A DNA stretch of 64,000 bases from Maridesulfovibrio sp. (GTDB lineage: Bacteria > Desulfobacterota > Desulfovibrionia > Desulfovibrionales > Desulfovibrionaceae), in contig NZ_OY780933.1 in NCBI RefSeq assembly GCF_963676065.1, forward strand, positions 186,001-250,000, given 5' to 3'. A program made the translations under genes and the position numbers. The notes beneath the pieces are model-generated. The model did no database searches. It saw nothing but the letters and a program-made list of their open reading frames with translations, and was not told where the DNA came from. Positions 47,421 through 58,117 of this stretch are shown here, piece by piece. The first letter of the stretch is position 1; the number at the start of each line of letters is the position of its first letter.

Positions 47421-49916
47421 ATGGGTTTTGGGAAATACAAACCGGAATTGATTGAAAACAAGTGGCAGAAGGAATGGACCGAGAAGGGTGCTTTCAATGT
47501 GGAAGCCGACGAGTCCCGCCCCAAATACTACGTGCTGGAAATGTTCCCATACCCTTCCGGGAAAATCCACATGGGCCATGTGCGCAACTACTCCATCGGT
47601 GATGTTGTCGCCCGGTATAAGCGCATGAAAGGCTTCAATGTTCTCCACCCTATGGGTTGGGACGCATTCGGCCTGCCCGCTGAAAACGCAGCCATCAAAA
47701 ACAACACTCACCCCGCCGAGTGGACCTACGCGAATATTGATGACATGCGCACCCAGCTTAAACGCCTTGGCTACTCCTATGACTGGCGCCGCGAACTGGC
47801 GACCTGCCATCCCGGCTACTATCAATGGGAACAGCAGTTTTTCCTGAAATTTCTTGAGAAAGGTCTTATCTACCGCAAAAAATCACCGGTAAACTGGTGT
47901 GAAACCTGCCATACGGTTCTGGCTAACGAGCAGGTAGAAGAAGGCCTTTGCTGGCGCTGTGACACCGAAGTTGTACAGAAAGAACTTTCCCAGTGGTTCA
48001 TGCGCATCACCGATTACGCCGAAGAGCTGCTTGAAAGCCTGAATGAGCTTGAAGGCGACTGGCCGGAACGCGTAATCACCATGCAGCGTAACTGGATCGG
48101 TAAATCCATCGGTGCGGAGCTTGATTTTGAAGTTGAGAATTCTGATGAAACCATCAGTGTTTTCACTACCCGCCCGGATACTCTTTACGGTGCTACTTTC
48201 ATGTCTCTCGCTGCCGAGCACCCGATGGTTGAAAAACTTATCGAGGGTAATCCCGAAGCGGACAAGGTCCGTGAATTCGTACAGAAAGTGTCCAATATGG
48301 ACCGCATTGTACGCGACGCAGACGACCTTGAAAAAGAAGGCGTATTTACCGGGGCATACTGCATCAACCCGCTTAACGGCCGCAAGATGCCCATCTACGT
48401 AGCGAACTTTGTACTGATGGGCTACGGAACCGGTGCAGTCATGGCTGTTCCCGCGCACGACCAGCGAGACTTTGAATTTGCTAAAAAGTACGATCTGCCC
48501 ATGCAGGTGGTCATCCAGCCCGAAGGGGAAAACCTCAAGGCTGAAGATCTGGACGAAGCGTATTCCGCTCCCGGCGTACTGACAAATTCCGGTGAATTCG
48601 ACAATATGCCCAATGAAGAAGCCAAGGGCGCAATCGTTGAGTACCTCGGTAAATCCGGAAAAGGCAAGAAATCCATCAATTACAGACTGCGTGACTGGAA
48701 TATTTCCCGCCAGCGCTTCTGGGGTTCCCCGATTCCGGTAATCTACTGCGACCATTGCGGAATCGTACCTGTTCCGGAAAAAGATCTGCCCGTTGTACTG
48801 CCCGAAGATGCGGTTATGAACGAGGACGGCCGTTCCCCGCTGCCGGATATGGAAAGCTTCCACAATGTGGTCTGCCCCACCTGCGGTAAAATGGCTACAC
48901 GCGAAACAGACACCATGGATACCTTCGTTGAATCATCATGGTATTTCATGCGTTACACCGCCGCCCGCAAAGACGACGCTCCTTTTGACAGTGACGCCCT
49001 AAAATACTGGACTCCGGTAGACCAGTACATCGGCGGTATCGAACACGCCATCCTGCATCTTCTCTATGCAAGATTTTTTACCAAAATCCTGCGCGATGAG
49101 GGTTACACTGAACTTAGCGAACCGTTCAAAAACCTGCTCACTCAGGGCATGGTTCTTAAAGACGGCGCCAAGATGTCCAAATCAAAGGGCAACGTGGTAG
49201 ACCCCAACGCCATGATCAATAAATACGGCGCGGATGCCACAAGACTGTTCATCCTCTTCGCCTCCCCGCCGGAAAAAGACCTTGAATGGTCTGATCAGGG
49301 TCTCGAAGGTGCGCACCGTTTCCTGAACAGAATCTGGAGACTGGCAGAAGAATTTGAAGGCAAGCTCAGCCCTGTCGGTGCATGTGCTAAACCTTCAATG
49401 GATCTTTCCTCCGATGCCCAGAAGCTGCGTCTGAAAGAACATGAGACAGTTAAACGCGCCAGCCGTGACATGGAGAACAAATTCCAGTTCAACACCGTCA
49501 TTGCCGCGACCATGGAGCTTGTTAACGAGATTTACTCTCTTAAAGACAAACTCATTGAGACTGAAGACGGACGTTTCGCGCTTTCTTCCGCATACAGCAC
49601 AGTGCTGACTGTACTTTCCCCCATTGCCCCGCACATCTGCGAGGAACTCTGGGGTACCGTCGGCTATGAAGGCTATATCGCTGAAGTTGCATGGCCGGAG
49701 TACGATGAGGCCGCGCTGGTAACTGACGAAATCCTGATTATCATTCAGGTGAACGGCAAAATGCGCGGAAAACTTTCCGTTCCCGCAGCCGCATCCAAAG
49801 AAGAAATTGAAAAGACAGCTCTTGCCCACGAAAACGTGACCAAGCACACCGATGGCAAAACCATCCGCAAGGTCATCGTAGTTCCCGGCAAGTTGATAAA
49901 TATTGTGGCGAACTAG
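47421..49916 (+). CDS. leuS: Leucyl-tRNA synthetase
   Basis: An 831-residue class I synthetase. The HIGH motif is in [18 protein letters not shown], the CP1 editing domain spans roughly 220-420 ([12 protein letters not shown]), and the KMSKS motif is in [16 protein letters not shown]. It charges and proofreads tRNA-Leu. AAGGA precedes the ATG. It heads a run with lptE and holA, as in many Gram-negatives. Confidence 0.97.
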   Translation: MGFGKYKPELIENKWQKEWTEKGAFNVEADESRPKYYVLEMFPYPSGKIHMGHVRNYSIGDVVARYKRMKGFNVLHPMGWDAFGLPAENAAIKNNTHPAEWTYANIDDMRTQLKRLGYSYDWRRELATCHPGYYQWEQQFFLKFLEKGLIYRKKSPVNWCETCHTVLANEQVEEGLCWRCDTEVVQKELSQWFMRITDYAEELLESLNELEGDWPERVITMQRNWIGKSIGAELDFEVENSDETISVFTTRPDTLYGATFMSLAAEHPMVEKLIEGNPEADKVREFVQKVSNMDRIVRDADDLEKEGVFTGAYCINPLNGRKMPIYVANFVLMGYGTGAVMAVPAHDQRDFEFAKKYDLPMQVVIQPEGENLKAEDLDEAYSAPGVLTNSGEFDNMPNEEAKGAIVEYLGKSGKGKKSINYRLRDWNISRQRFWGSPIPVIYCDHCGIVPVPEKDLPVVLPEDAVMNEDGRSPLPDMESFHNVVCPTCGKMATRETDTMDTFVESSWYFMRYTAARKDDAPFDSDALKYWTPVDQYIGGIEHAILHLLYARFFTKILRDEGYTELSEPFKNLLTQGMVLKDGAKMSKSKGNVVDPNAMINKYGADATRLFILFASPPEKDLEWSDQGLEGAHRFLNRIWRLAEEFEGKLSPVGACAKPSMDLSSDAQKLRLKEHETVKRASRDMENKFQFNTVIAATMELVNEIYSLKDKLIETEDGRFALSSAYSTVLTVLSPIAPHICEELWGTVGYEGYIAEVAWPEYDEAALVTDEILIIIQVNGKMRGKLSVPAAASKEEIEKTALAHENVTKHTDGKTIRKVIVVPGKLINIVAN

Positions 49917-50010
49917 GTTTGCCTCCGGCGGCAGTGGAAGGGAAAATTCTTGCAGGAATTTTCCCTTCCACAAGCCCCAACCCCTTCTGAACCTTTTAAT
50001 AAGCTTCGCG
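49917..50010 (+). repeat. Dispersed intergenic repeat, divergent copy E
   Basis: Starts TTTGCCTCCGGCGGC and ends with CCTTTTAATAAGCTTCGCG, matching the outer modules of the other copies. The centre is replaced by an unrelated perfect 16-bp hairpin with arms GTGGAAGGGAAAATTC and GAATTTTCCCTTCCAC around TTGCAG. It lies between leuS and lptE. Confidence 0.7.
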
Positions 50011-50028
50011 TCCAGAGGAGTTAATACC

Positions 50029-50535
50029 GTGGTTGTTGTAAAATATGTGAAAAAGCTGGTCCTGCTTCTCTGTCTTGTTTTTGCCGTCAGCGCTTGCGGC
50101 TACCATAACTCCGCAACTGAGCCCAACAGGGTAGGTGAACAATTCCGCGAAGTAGCCATCGCCAAGGTGGAAAACCCCACCCTCGAACGCTGGCTGGAAC
50201 CGAAAATCCGCTCCATGCTCCGTGATGAGATCACCCGCCGCGGTCAACTGGTCTGGACTGATAAATCCAAAGCCGACGCTCTTTTCAATATCAAAGTTCT
50301 GGAACTTTCTGACGGCAGCCGCATCCTCGGAGACCAGGATGTGACCATGAAATATGACATGACTCTCAAAGTCCAGATGAAAGTCACCGACGCGACCGAT
50401 GGTTCACTGATATGGAACTCCGGTCCTTTTTCTGTAACAGAATCATATTATACAGGCCAGGAAGAAGCCACAAAGCAGCTTGTAACCAAACTCTTGGTCC
50501 GCAGGCTGGTGGATAAAATGAATCAGGCCTACTAA
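50029..50535 (+). CDS. lptE: LPS-assembly lipoprotein LptE
   Basis: A 168-residue lipoprotein: a short basic N-terminus, a hydrophobic stretch, and a lipobox AVSACGYH with the lipidated Cys at about residue 22. The rest (LEPKIRSMLRDEITRRGQLVW, then a beta-rich half) matches the LptE/RlpB layout, which plugs the LptD barrel in the outer membrane. GTG 50029 is taken as start because AGAGGAG lies upstream and this gives a proper signal peptide; the longer frame into leuS is rejected. It lies between leuS and holA, as in E. coli. Confidence 0.88.
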   Translation: MVVVKYVKKLVLLLCLVFAVSACGYHNSATEPNRVGEQFREVAIAKVENPTLERWLEPKIRSMLRDEITRRGQLVWTDKSKADALFNIKVLELSDGSRILGDQDVTMKYDMTLKVQMKVTDATDGSLIWNSGPFSVTESYYTGQEEATKQLVTKLLVRRLVDKMNQAY

Positions 50536-50537
50536 GC

Positions 50538-51512
50538 ATGTCCAGACCGGGATACATGTTTCTCATCTGCCCCGATGCAGAACTGCTGCACGCCAATATC
50601 GGCGAGCTTCAGGAAAAGTACGGAGCCGAGGATTATGAGAAGAAAGTGTACTGGGCGGACGAAGACCTGCCCCCGCAATTCTGGGATGATCTGACCCTGC
50701 AAACCCTTTTCGGATCCAGCAAGGTAGTCATCCTTCGCCGCGCGCACAAACTGAAGGCCGCTGTCTGGGATAATATAGATAAGACAGTCGCCTCTCTTTC
50801 AAGTTCATCATTTCTTTTCATCTGTCTGGAAGGACAATGGAAAAGCAAAACCGCCCCTATCCCGGCGGTGCTCAAAAAACGTAAATGCTGGAAGTTCGCT
50901 GAAAAGCAGAAATGGTTCTGGAAATCTGCCGGACTTGATCAAAAATCAATCTCCGCATTTGTCGGTAAATGGGCCAGAGCCAACGGCCTGACCATTGAAA
51001 GCCCGGTCCTGAACACTCTTTCGCAGACGCTGCCCAAAGATGCCCGCGCCGCACGGCTGGAGCTGGATAAACTAGAGCTCGCCGCCGGCGAGGATCGCAA
51101 AATCCTCATGGAACATGTGAGCCTTATCGCGCATACCGAAGAGATGGATTTTTTCGCTTTCATGCGGTCCATGTCCGAGGGAGGCGATCCGGTTGAAATA
51201 TGGCGGCGAGTGCTGACTAATCACAGTGAAAAAGATTCCATGATCTTCATGCTTACAGCGTCCCTGACCCGTGAAGCACGCTCCTTATGGATGATGAGCC
51301 ACGGCGAAGATTCGGAAGTCCGGCTGCCTCCATTTGTAAAAAAACAAAAACAGGCCCTTGCCAGACGGCTGGGTCCTGCACGTATCGCCAGACTGTTCGA
51401 CATTGTCATGGAAGCGGAAATAGGTATAAAAACAGGACAGCGCAAGCCGGAGCAGGCTCTAGAACTGCTTGTGGCCTCGCTTACCTCTCTCTTTGCCCCT
51501 CCCAGACGCTAA
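50538..51512 (+). CDS. holA: DNA polymerase III, delta subunit
   Basis: A 324-residue protein of the clamp-loader delta family. The N-terminal region with YMFLICPDAELLHANIGEL and LTLQTLFGSSKVVILRRA replaces the usual FLIxG start; the C-terminal helical domain has QALARRLGPARIARLFDIVM and a terminal EQALELLVASL. Delta opens the beta clamp. Conservation is modest, but leuS-lptE-holA order supports it. Confidence 0.88.
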   Translation: MSRPGYMFLICPDAELLHANIGELQEKYGAEDYEKKVYWADEDLPPQFWDDLTLQTLFGSSKVVILRRAHKLKAAVWDNIDKTVASLSSSSFLFICLEGQWKSKTAPIPAVLKKRKCWKFAEKQKWFWKSAGLDQKSISAFVGKWARANGLTIESPVLNTLSQTLPKDARAARLELDKLELAAGEDRKILMEHVSLIAHTEEMDFFAFMRSMSEGGDPVEIWRRVLTNHSEKDSMIFMLTASLTREARSLWMMSHGEDSEVRLPPFVKKQKQALARRLGPARIARLFDIVMEAEIGIKTGQRKPEQALELLVASLTSLFAPPRR

Positions 51513-51741
51513 AAGGACACCCCCAAACCAGCTCCTGAACGTGTAAAAATCTGTTTTTTACACGTTTTTTGCATTTTTTAGACTGTTTTACACCAATTTA
51601 GGACTTAAACAGGTTGCTTTGCACCTGCATCCGGTTTATCCATGCTAACAGTAAAACTGTCCGCCGGAACCTAATACTTTTATCTGAATACGGCCCGGAT
51701 TGTAACTGGACCACTTGCCAAAGCATACTTACTATTTATTT

Positions 51742-52419
51742 ATGAATGATAAACCTCATTACCACGGTCACCGCCAGCGGCTTAAAGAAAAACTCGGAAA
51801 GAACGCGACAGGTCTTGCCGATTATGAAATATTGGAGCTGGTATTAGCTCAGGTTCTGCCGAGAAGGGACACCAAACCCCTAGCCAAAGAGCTGCTTGCA
51901 GAATTCGGTTCACTTGGGAAAGTGTTCCGGGCCCCGGAAGAACAGCTGAAAAAGTTTAAAGGTATCGGGCCGGGGGTTTTAATTTTTTTTACGCTCATGC
52001 GTGAGCTCAGGACCAGAATAGCCGAAGAGCCCATGAAAGAACCGGAGAGTTTGTCCTCTCCGGAAGCTGTTCGAAAAGCAGCCATGGCCCGGATAGGAAA
52101 TCTATCCAAAGAAGAATTCTGGATTGCACTGGTCAATAACCGTAACAAAGTGATATGCTGGGATAGGCTGTCAGAAGGAACTGTTGATAAGACGGCAGTG
52201 TACCCGCGTGAGGTTGTGGCACTGGCTTTACGCCATAACGCCAGCGGAGTGATTCTGACCCATAACCATCCCGGCGGGGACCCGTCTCCATCGCCTGAAG
52301 ACACGGAAAGGACTATGGAAATAGCCGCTCTCTGTCAGGACATGGAAATACGTCTGCTGGACCACGTCATCGTAACAGCGGATCGGTTCCACAGCTTCAA
52401 GGATGCAGGATATTTGTAG
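51742..52419 (+). CDS. radC: RadC-family JAB domain protein
   Basis: A 225-residue protein of the RadC/DUF2466 family: HGHRQRLKEKL, a helix-hairpin-helix region (about 50-85), and a JAMM metalloprotease-like motif LTHNHPGGDPSPSPED. The family's function is uncertain; the old link to DNA repair is not supported. The ribosome-binding site of ATG 51742 is weak; a TTG nine codons upstream is possible. It lies after a 200-base gap from holA. Confidence 0.92.
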   Translation: MNDKPHYHGHRQRLKEKLGKNATGLADYEILELVLAQVLPRRDTKPLAKELLAEFGSLGKVFRAPEEQLKKFKGIGPGVLIFFTLMRELRTRIAEEPMKEPESLSSPEAVRKAAMARIGNLSKEEFWIALVNNRNKVICWDRLSEGTVDKTAVYPREVVALALRHNASGVILTHNHPGGDPSPSPEDTERTMEIAALCQDMEIRLLDHVIVTADRFHSFKDAGYL

Positions 52420-52447
52420 TTCACCTCAACATCACAAGGAGGGTCCT

Positions 52448-52720
52448 ATGACCAGAAGCTATCATTGCGTTATTACAGGTAAGGTTCAGGGAGTATTCTT
52501 TCGCGCATGGGTCAATGATCAGGCCGTCGCACTGGGGCTAACCGGCTGGGTGCGCAATCTGGATGAAAACAAGACCGAAGTGCTGCTTCAAGGCGACGAA
52601 GTAAAAATCGCCGAGATGAGAACCCGGTTGCTGGTAGGTCCTCCCCTTTCACGGATTTCCGATGTGAAGTGTGAATGGATGGATCACGATAACGAGCATA
52701 CCGAGTTTGAAATCCGCTGA
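52448..52720 (+). CDS. Acylphosphatase
   Basis: A 90-residue small enzyme. The catalytic Arg is in GKVQGVFFRAW and the Asn in LTGWVRNLDENKTEV, the two invariant motifs. It hydrolyses acyl phosphates such as carbamoyl phosphate. AGGAGG precedes the ATG; the upstream frame inside radC is rejected. Confidence 0.93.
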   Translation: MTRSYHCVITGKVQGVFFRAWVNDQAVALGLTGWVRNLDENKTEVLLQGDEVKIAEMRTRLLVGPPLSRISDVKCEWMDHDNEHTEFEIR

Positions 52721-52833
52721 TGAAGCGCATGATAATTTAATGACAAACTCTCCGGCCTCTGGCGTATAAAAAGAGGCCGGAGAGACTTATGAAATAGTGA
52801 ACAACAACCAGTTCAGAACTGAAGGATTTTGCG

Positions 52834-55353
52834 TTGAAGAAAAAAAAATCACCGATCAAACCGCTGAAACTGAACAAGAAAGATAAAGCTGAAGTTCAGA
52901 AAAAAATGCAACATAAGTCCACATCGGATGCAGGCAATGATCAGGGCTTGAACAAGCCGCCTGTTTCACCGCTGAATGTTCTTCATGATGCCGCAGATCT
53001 GCTTGAAGACGCAGGCTCCATCCCCGAAGACGCCTATGTGGATATCCCCAACACACTTCCGGTACTGGCTGTGCGGGATATTGTTGTCTTCAACTACATG
53101 ATCCTGCCGCTCTTCGTGGGCCGGGAAAAATCTGTAAACGCTGTTGAAGCTGCCATGACCGGCAACCGCTATGTCATGATCCTGACCCAGAAGGACGAAA
53201 GTGTTGAAAACCCCGAGCACGAGGATCTTTACCTTTCCGGAACAGTGTGCATGATCATGCGCATGCTCAAGATGCCCGATGGCCGCTTGAAAGTGCTGGT
53301 ACAGGGAGTTTCACGGGCAAAGGTAAAAAGATTCATCGGTTCGGAACCCTTCCATATCGCTGAGATTGAAGCCATTCCCGAATCTGATTCCGGCGAACTT
53401 GATGCCACACAGGAAGCACTGGTCCGTTCTTCACGTGAGCAGAGTGAAAAAATCCTGACCCTGCGCGGAATTTCTTCAACCGACATTATGAGTGTACTCA
53501 ACAATGTCGATGAACCCGGGCGTCTCGCCGATCTTATTGCATCGAATCTGCGCATGAAAGTTGATGTGGCCCAGTCCATCCTTGAATGCGAGAAGCCGGT
53601 TGAGCGGTTGACTCTGGTCAACACCCAGCTCACACAGGAAGTTGAAGTGGCTTCCATGCAGAATAAGATCCAGTCCATGGCCAAGGAAGGAATGGATAAG
53701 GCTCAGAAAGATTTCTTTTTACGAGAACAGCTCAAGGCCATCAAAAAAGAACTTGGTGAATCCACGGATGAAGCCGAAGAGGCCGAAGAAATACGGGCCG
53801 CAATAGCTAAAGCGAAAATGCCCAAGGAAGTACGCAAAGAAGCTGAGAAACAGCTGCGCCGCCTCGAAGTCATGCACCCTGAGGCATCAGAAGCTACAGT
53901 CATCCGTACCTACCTTGATTGGATGATAGAAATTCCGTGGGCTAAACAGTCCCGTGACCGGCTTGATATCATCGATGCCAAAAAAATCCTTGATGAAGAC
54001 CATTACGACCTTGAGAAGGTCAAGGAACGCATCCTGGAATATTTGAGTGTGCGCAAGCTCAACCCGTCCATGAAAGGACCTATCCTTTGTTTTGTGGGCC
54101 CTCCCGGTGTCGGTAAGACTTCGCTCGGCCGATCTATCGCCCGCAGCCTGAAACGCAAGTTTCACCGTATGTCCCTCGGCGGAATGCGTGATGAAGCTGA
54201 AATTCGCGGTCATCGCAGAACCTACATCGGTTCCATGCCCGGCCGCATCATTCAGGCCATCAAACAATGCGGTACCCGTAACCCGGTGATCATGCTTGAC
54301 GAAATCGACAAGCTCGGTTCCGATTTCCGGGGCGATCCCTCTTCCGCTCTGCTGGAAGTACTGGACCCGGAACAGAATAACTCGTTCACCGATCATTACC
54401 TTAACGTGCCCTATGATCTTTCCAAGGTCATGTTTATCTGCACCGCCAACGTGCTGGATTCCATTCCCCGTCCCCTGCTGGACCGCATGGAAGTGATCCG
54501 CATTCCCGGCTACACAGAATATGACAAGATCAATATCGCCAAACGCTACATTCTTGGACGCCAGTGCAAGGAAAACGGCCTCAAAGAAAGCGAAATGATT
54601 ATGGCTGATGAAATCATCGGCAAAATCATCAAGGAATACACACGGGAAGCAGGTCTTAGAAACCTTGAGCGTGAAGTTGGTTCCGTTTGCCGCAAACTGG
54701 CCCGTAAGAAGGCGGAAGGCGAAAAAGGCCCCTTTGAAGTAACTGCCGACAACCTGCATAAATATCTCGGTATTCCTAAACATCTTGAAGATGAGAAGGA
54801 AAGCGAACTACCCGCAGGCGTAGCTCTCGGACTCGCATGGACTCCGGTAGGAGGAACCGTGCTCCACGTGGAAGTTTCGGCCATGCCCGGCAAGGGCAAG
54901 CAGCTGCTGACCGGTCAGCTCGGTGATGTGATGAAAGAATCCGCACAGGCTGCGGTTTCCTTTGCCCGCCGCCATGCAGAGGAATACGGAATCAGCCCTA
55001 AATTCCACGAAGAGCAGGACCTGCATATCCATGTTCCTGACGGCGCTACTCCCAAAGACGGCCCGTCTGCGGGTGTTACCCTCGTAACCGCTCTGGTTTC
55101 CGCCCTGACCGGAATTCCGACCAATCCGGAACTGGCCATGACCGGGGAAATTTCCCTGCGCGGCCGCGTTCTCCCTGTCGGCGGAATCAAGGAAAAAATC
55201 CTCGCTGCGGTCTCACTGGGAATGAAAAGGGTATTGATACCCTCCCAGAACCAGAAGGACCTTGAGGATATCCCAGAAGAGCTGCTTAAAGACATTGAGA
55301 TAACCCCCATCGAACGCATCGATGAAGTCTGGCCCATCGCCAAGACTAAGTAA
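52834..55353 (+). CDS. lon: ATP-dependent protease Lon
   Basis: An 839-residue AAA+ serine protease. Lys-rich N-terminal extension (about 70 residues, beyond the E. coli start), LAN domain beginning NTLPVLAVRDIVVF, Walker A GPPGVGKT (422-429), then the protease domain with catalytic Ser745 in PKDGPSAGV and Lys788 in GGIKEKILA. It degrades damaged and short-lived regulatory proteins. The start is TTG with AAGGA upstream; no ATG is near. Confidence 0.96.
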   Translation: MKKKKSPIKPLKLNKKDKAEVQKKMQHKSTSDAGNDQGLNKPPVSPLNVLHDAADLLEDAGSIPEDAYVDIPNTLPVLAVRDIVVFNYMILPLFVGREKSVNAVEAAMTGNRYVMILTQKDESVENPEHEDLYLSGTVCMIMRMLKMPDGRLKVLVQGVSRAKVKRFIGSEPFHIAEIEAIPESDSGELDATQEALVRSSREQSEKILTLRGISSTDIMSVLNNVDEPGRLADLIASNLRMKVDVAQSILECEKPVERLTLVNTQLTQEVEVASMQNKIQSMAKEGMDKAQKDFFLREQLKAIKKELGESTDEAEEAEEIRAAIAKAKMPKEVRKEAEKQLRRLEVMHPEASEATVIRTYLDWMIEIPWAKQSRDRLDIIDAKKILDEDHYDLEKVKERILEYLSVRKLNPSMKGPILCFVGPPGVGKTSLGRSIARSLKRKFHRMSLGGMRDEAEIRGHRRTYIGSMPGRIIQAIKQCGTRNPVIMLDEIDKLGSDFRGDPSSALLEVLDPEQNNSFTDHYLNVPYDLSKVMFICTANVLDSIPRPLLDRMEVIRIPGYTEYDKINIAKRYILGRQCKENGLKESEMIMADEIIGKIIKEYTREAGLRNLEREVGSVCRKLARKKAEGEKGPFEVTADNLHKYLGIPKHLEDEKESELPAGVALGLAWTPVGGTVLHVEVSAMPGKGKQLLTGQLGDVMKESAQAAVSFARRHAEEYGISPKFHEEQDLHIHVPDGATPKDGPSAGVTLVTALVSALTGIPTNPELAMTGEISLRGRVLPVGGIKEKILAAVSLGMKRVLIPSQNQKDLEDIPEELLKDIEITPIERIDEVWPIAKTK

Positions 55354-55375
55354 GCCTGATCGAAAGATATAATCC

Positions 55376-55412
55376 AAAGGCCCGCAAGCAAAAATACTTG
55401 CGGGCCTTTTCG
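55376..55412 (+). terminator. Terminator after lon
   Basis: AAAGGCCCGCAAG and CTTGCGGGCCTTTT pair around CAAAAATA. Confidence 0.92.
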
Positions 55413-55444
55413 TTTCAAATCAGAACAGAATGAGATTATTTTAA

Positions 55445-56344
55445 ATGAACACCGTAAAAAAATTACAACCATTAAAAAGCGTAAAGCCGATTCAACAGGT
55501 ACTCACGGGAGCTATCCTGATTAGTTTTTCGGCTGTATGGGTCGGTTTAGCAGATGTTCCGGCAACAACATCTGCTTTTTATCGCGTTTTTTTCGGATCA
55601 TTATTTTTATTCCTGGCTGCTGCTTTCTCAGGAGAGTTAAAACAAATAAGCTTAAAGCAAGTGGTGCCGTATAGCCTATGCGGATTTTTATTCGCGCTGG
55701 ACTTATATTTCTGGCACGAGAGTATCCTTTTGGTCGGTCCCGGTCTGGCTACGATTTTAGGTAATTGTCAGGTTTTTATCATGGCTTTGTGCGGAGTATT
55801 GTTTTTGGGCGAAAAACTTACCAGAAGGTTTGTTTTCTCTCTACCAATCGCAATTTTTGGCCTGCTTCTCCTGATCGGTTTTAATTGGGCGGAACTTTCG
55901 CAATCGTCAATTAAAGGCATCATGTACGGACTGTTGACCGCACTTTCCTATGCGTTATTTATGCTGCTGCTGAGAAGAATTCAGGCACAGAAAGAAGCCA
56001 ATCTTGTATACTCGCCGCTACTTTTTATATCCGCATTCTGCGCTGCTTTTCTGGCTGTACCTCTATTGTTAACCAACGCATCTTTTGCCATTCCAAACCT
56101 TGAATCTTTTGGATCACTGCTTGCGCTGGGTTTGTTCAGTCAGGCTGTAGGATGGATAATGATAGCGACAGCCATGCCAAAAATTCCAGTCTCTATCACC
56201 GGGTTTGTGCTCTTGCTTCAGCCATTCCTTTCATTTCTCTGGGATGTTTTAATTTTTTCCAGGCCGACAACACTTATCCACTGGCTGGGTGTTATAGTCA
56301 CCCTTGCAGCGATATATCTGGGAGTATCACGGAAACAAAGCTGA
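55445..56344 (+). CDS. EamA-family (DMT superfamily) transporter
   Basis: A 299-residue membrane protein with about ten hydrophobic helices in two EamA repeats (about 20-145 and 158-295). The first repeat shows TSAFYRVFFGSL; AVGWIMIATAMPKIPVSI and FLLLQPFLSFLWD-like text mark the second. DMT permeases export or import small metabolites; the substrate is unknown. It is visibly richer in A and T than the neighbours, suggesting it may have been acquired. No promoter was identified. Confidence 0.85.
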   Translation: MNTVKKLQPLKSVKPIQQVLTGAILISFSAVWVGLADVPATTSAFYRVFFGSLFLFLAAAFSGELKQISLKQVVPYSLCGFLFALDLYFWHESILLVGPGLATILGNCQVFIMALCGVLFLGEKLTRRFVFSLPIAIFGLLLLIGFNWAELSQSSIKGIMYGLLTALSYALFMLLLRRIQAQKEANLVYSPLLFISAFCAAFLAVPLLLTNASFAIPNLESFGSLLALGLFSQAVGWIMIATAMPKIPVSITGFVLLLQPFLSFLWDVLIFSRPTTLIHWLGVIVTLAAIYLGVSRKQS

Positions 56345-56475
56345 TATTTAAAACTACCCACGAACCTTGCCATCTCCGCATCCGTACTTATATGTAGCCC
56401 AGACATTGCCCCGCCTGACAATTTGGGCTATGCAATTTTTCGCAACTGAGATTTCAAAGCACGGAGTAAATTTAA

Positions 56476-56733
56476 ATGCCTATTTTCGAATATAAATGCG
56501 CTGACTGCGGCAAGGAATTCGAGGAGCTGGTTTTCAACCGCGACGAATGTCCTCCCTGCCCGGAATGTAAGTCTGAAAAGACCGGAAAACTTATGTCCGC
56601 CTGCAAGTTCAAAACCGGTGGCGGCGTACCTGATTATGGTAGTACTGATGCTGCTCCAGCGCCTGCGGCTTCTACCAGCAGCAGTTCCTGTTCCGGATGT
56701 TCCGGCGGTGACTGCTCTTCCTGCGGCAGTTAG
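56476..56733 (+). CDS. FmdB-type zinc-ribbon regulatory protein
   Basis: An 85-residue protein starting MPIFEYKCADCGKEFEELV with the paired CADC and CPPCPEC motifs of FmdB-like zinc ribbons. The C-terminus is rich in Ser, Ala, Gly and Cys (SSCSGCSGGDCSSCGS). Family members are small putative regulators, function unproven. It lies 33 bases before hemC and may be cotranscribed. Confidence 0.9.
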   Translation: MPIFEYKCADCGKEFEELVFNRDECPPCPECKSEKTGKLMSACKFKTGGGVPDYGSTDAAPAPAASTSSSSCSGCSGGDCSSCGS

Positions 56734-56766
56734 ACCAATATAAATTTCAAACTACACGGCGGAATA

Positions 56767-57693
56767 ATGAGAAAAATAACCATCGCAACCCGCGGCAGCA
56801 AGCTCGCCCTCTGGCAGGCAAACCACATTTCCGATCTTCTGCGCGAAGAGTATCCCGGAATAGAAGTTCAGCTGCTCAAGATAAAAACCAAAGGCGACAA
56901 AATTCTTGACGTTCCACTTGCAAAAGTGGGCGGCAAAGGCCTTTTCGTAAAAGAAATCGAAGAAGCACTGCTCGACGGTCGGGCCGACCTCGCCGTACAC
57001 AGCATGAAGGATGTCCCTACCGAACTGCCGGAAGGTCTCGAGGTGGGCATCATTCCCCCCCGTGAAGCTGAAACCGACACCCTGCTTTCCGTGAAATACG
57101 ATTCACTGGAAAGCCTGCCCGCCGGTGCGGTTGTCGGAACAAGCAGCCTGCGCCGCCAATCACAGGTGCTGACCCTGCGTGACGATCTGAAAATCGAATC
57201 CTTGCGCGGCAATCTTGATACCCGCGTGCGCAAACTTCTTGATGGAGAATTTGACGCTATCGTAGTTGCCACAGCAGGACTCAACAGACTCAATCTTTCC
57301 GCTCCCAAGAGTGAAATTCTCGGCCCCCCGACCTTTCTGCCCGCGGTGGCACAGGGAGCTCTAGGAATCGAATACCGCATTGAAGACACCGAAATACAAG
57401 ATATTCTCGCCTTCATTCATGATGAAGTCACCGCCCGTCAGGTTCACGCTGAACGCGGTTTCCTGACCGGTCTGGACGGAGGATGTCAGGTTCCCATCGC
57501 GGCATGGTCCCAGCTTGATGGGGATCAGGTTAAACTGACCGGCTTTGTCGCTGACATTGACGGTTCCAGCCCAATCCGCATGGAGAAATCCGGCCCCGCC
57601 GAAGATGCGTGGAACATCGGAACCGCCCTTGCTGAAGAAGTACTGGCCGCAGGAGCCAAAGAAATTCTCGATCGCGTTTATGATAAATGCTGA
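56767..57693 (+). CDS. hemC: Porphobilinogen deaminase (hydroxymethylbilane synthase)
   Basis: A 308-residue enzyme of tetrapyrrole synthesis, polymerising four porphobilinogens. [32 protein letters not shown] and [11 protein letters not shown] are family motifs; the dipyrromethane cofactor attaches to Cys in [11 protein letters not shown]. It feeds heme, siroheme and cobalamin synthesis. Confidence 0.97.
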   Translation: MRKITIATRGSKLALWQANHISDLLREEYPGIEVQLLKIKTKGDKILDVPLAKVGGKGLFVKEIEEALLDGRADLAVHSMKDVPTELPEGLEVGIIPPREAETDTLLSVKYDSLESLPAGAVVGTSSLRRQSQVLTLRDDLKIESLRGNLDTRVRKLLDGEFDAIVVATAGLNRLNLSAPKSEILGPPTFLPAVAQGALGIEYRIEDTEIQDILAFIHDEVTARQVHAERGFLTGLDGGCQVPIAAWSQLDGDQVKLTGFVADIDGSSPIRMEKSGPAEDAWNIGTALAEEVLAAGAKEILDRVYDKC

Positions 57694-57949
57694 TCCGGCA
57701 ATCCTGAAACAGTTCCAGACAATTCCGGGAGTAGGCAGCTCAATTGCCAAGGACCTTTGGAATCTGGGCTACCGTTCCCTTTCCGAAATCAGGGACGAAA
57801 ACCCGGACGACATGTACGAACGGCTGGAAGAACTGGCCGGCTGCCATGTGGACCGCTGCATGCTTTATGTTTTTAGGTGTGCGGTTTATTGTGTAAGCAA
57901 TGAATACCGGGACCCGGAACTCGAGAAATGGTGGAACTGGAAGGATTGA
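57680..57949 (+). CDS. Cdd1-like helix-hairpin-helix protein
   Basis: An 89-residue protein with a helix-hairpin-helix unit ([20 protein letters not shown]) and the [18 protein letters not shown] block typical of the Cdd1 ('pathogenicity locus') family. Function unknown; the fold suggests nucleic-acid binding. ATG 57680 overlaps the end of hemC by 14 bases. Confidence 0.85.
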   Translation: MINADPAILKQFQTIPGVGSSIAKDLWNLGYRSLSEIRDENPDDMYERLEELAGCHVDRCMLYVFRCAVYCVSNEYRDPELEKWWNWKD

Positions 57950-57965
57950 TCAAAGCATAAGAGCC

Positions 57966-58002
57966 AAAAGCCCGGAGCATGATATATGCTCCGGGCTTTT
58001 TT
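57966..58002 (+). terminator. Terminator after the Cdd1-like gene
   Basis: AAAAGCCCGGAGCAT and ATGCTCCGGGCTTTTTT around GATAT. Confidence 0.93.
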
Positions 58003-58117
58003 AATCTATTTCTTTTTTAAATCGAAACCCTAAAGTCCCCTCTCAACTGTCCGATATGAACATAAACAGGGATCTTTAAAAAACATCATTTATAACTTCC
58101 AGGGACGGAGGTATACA

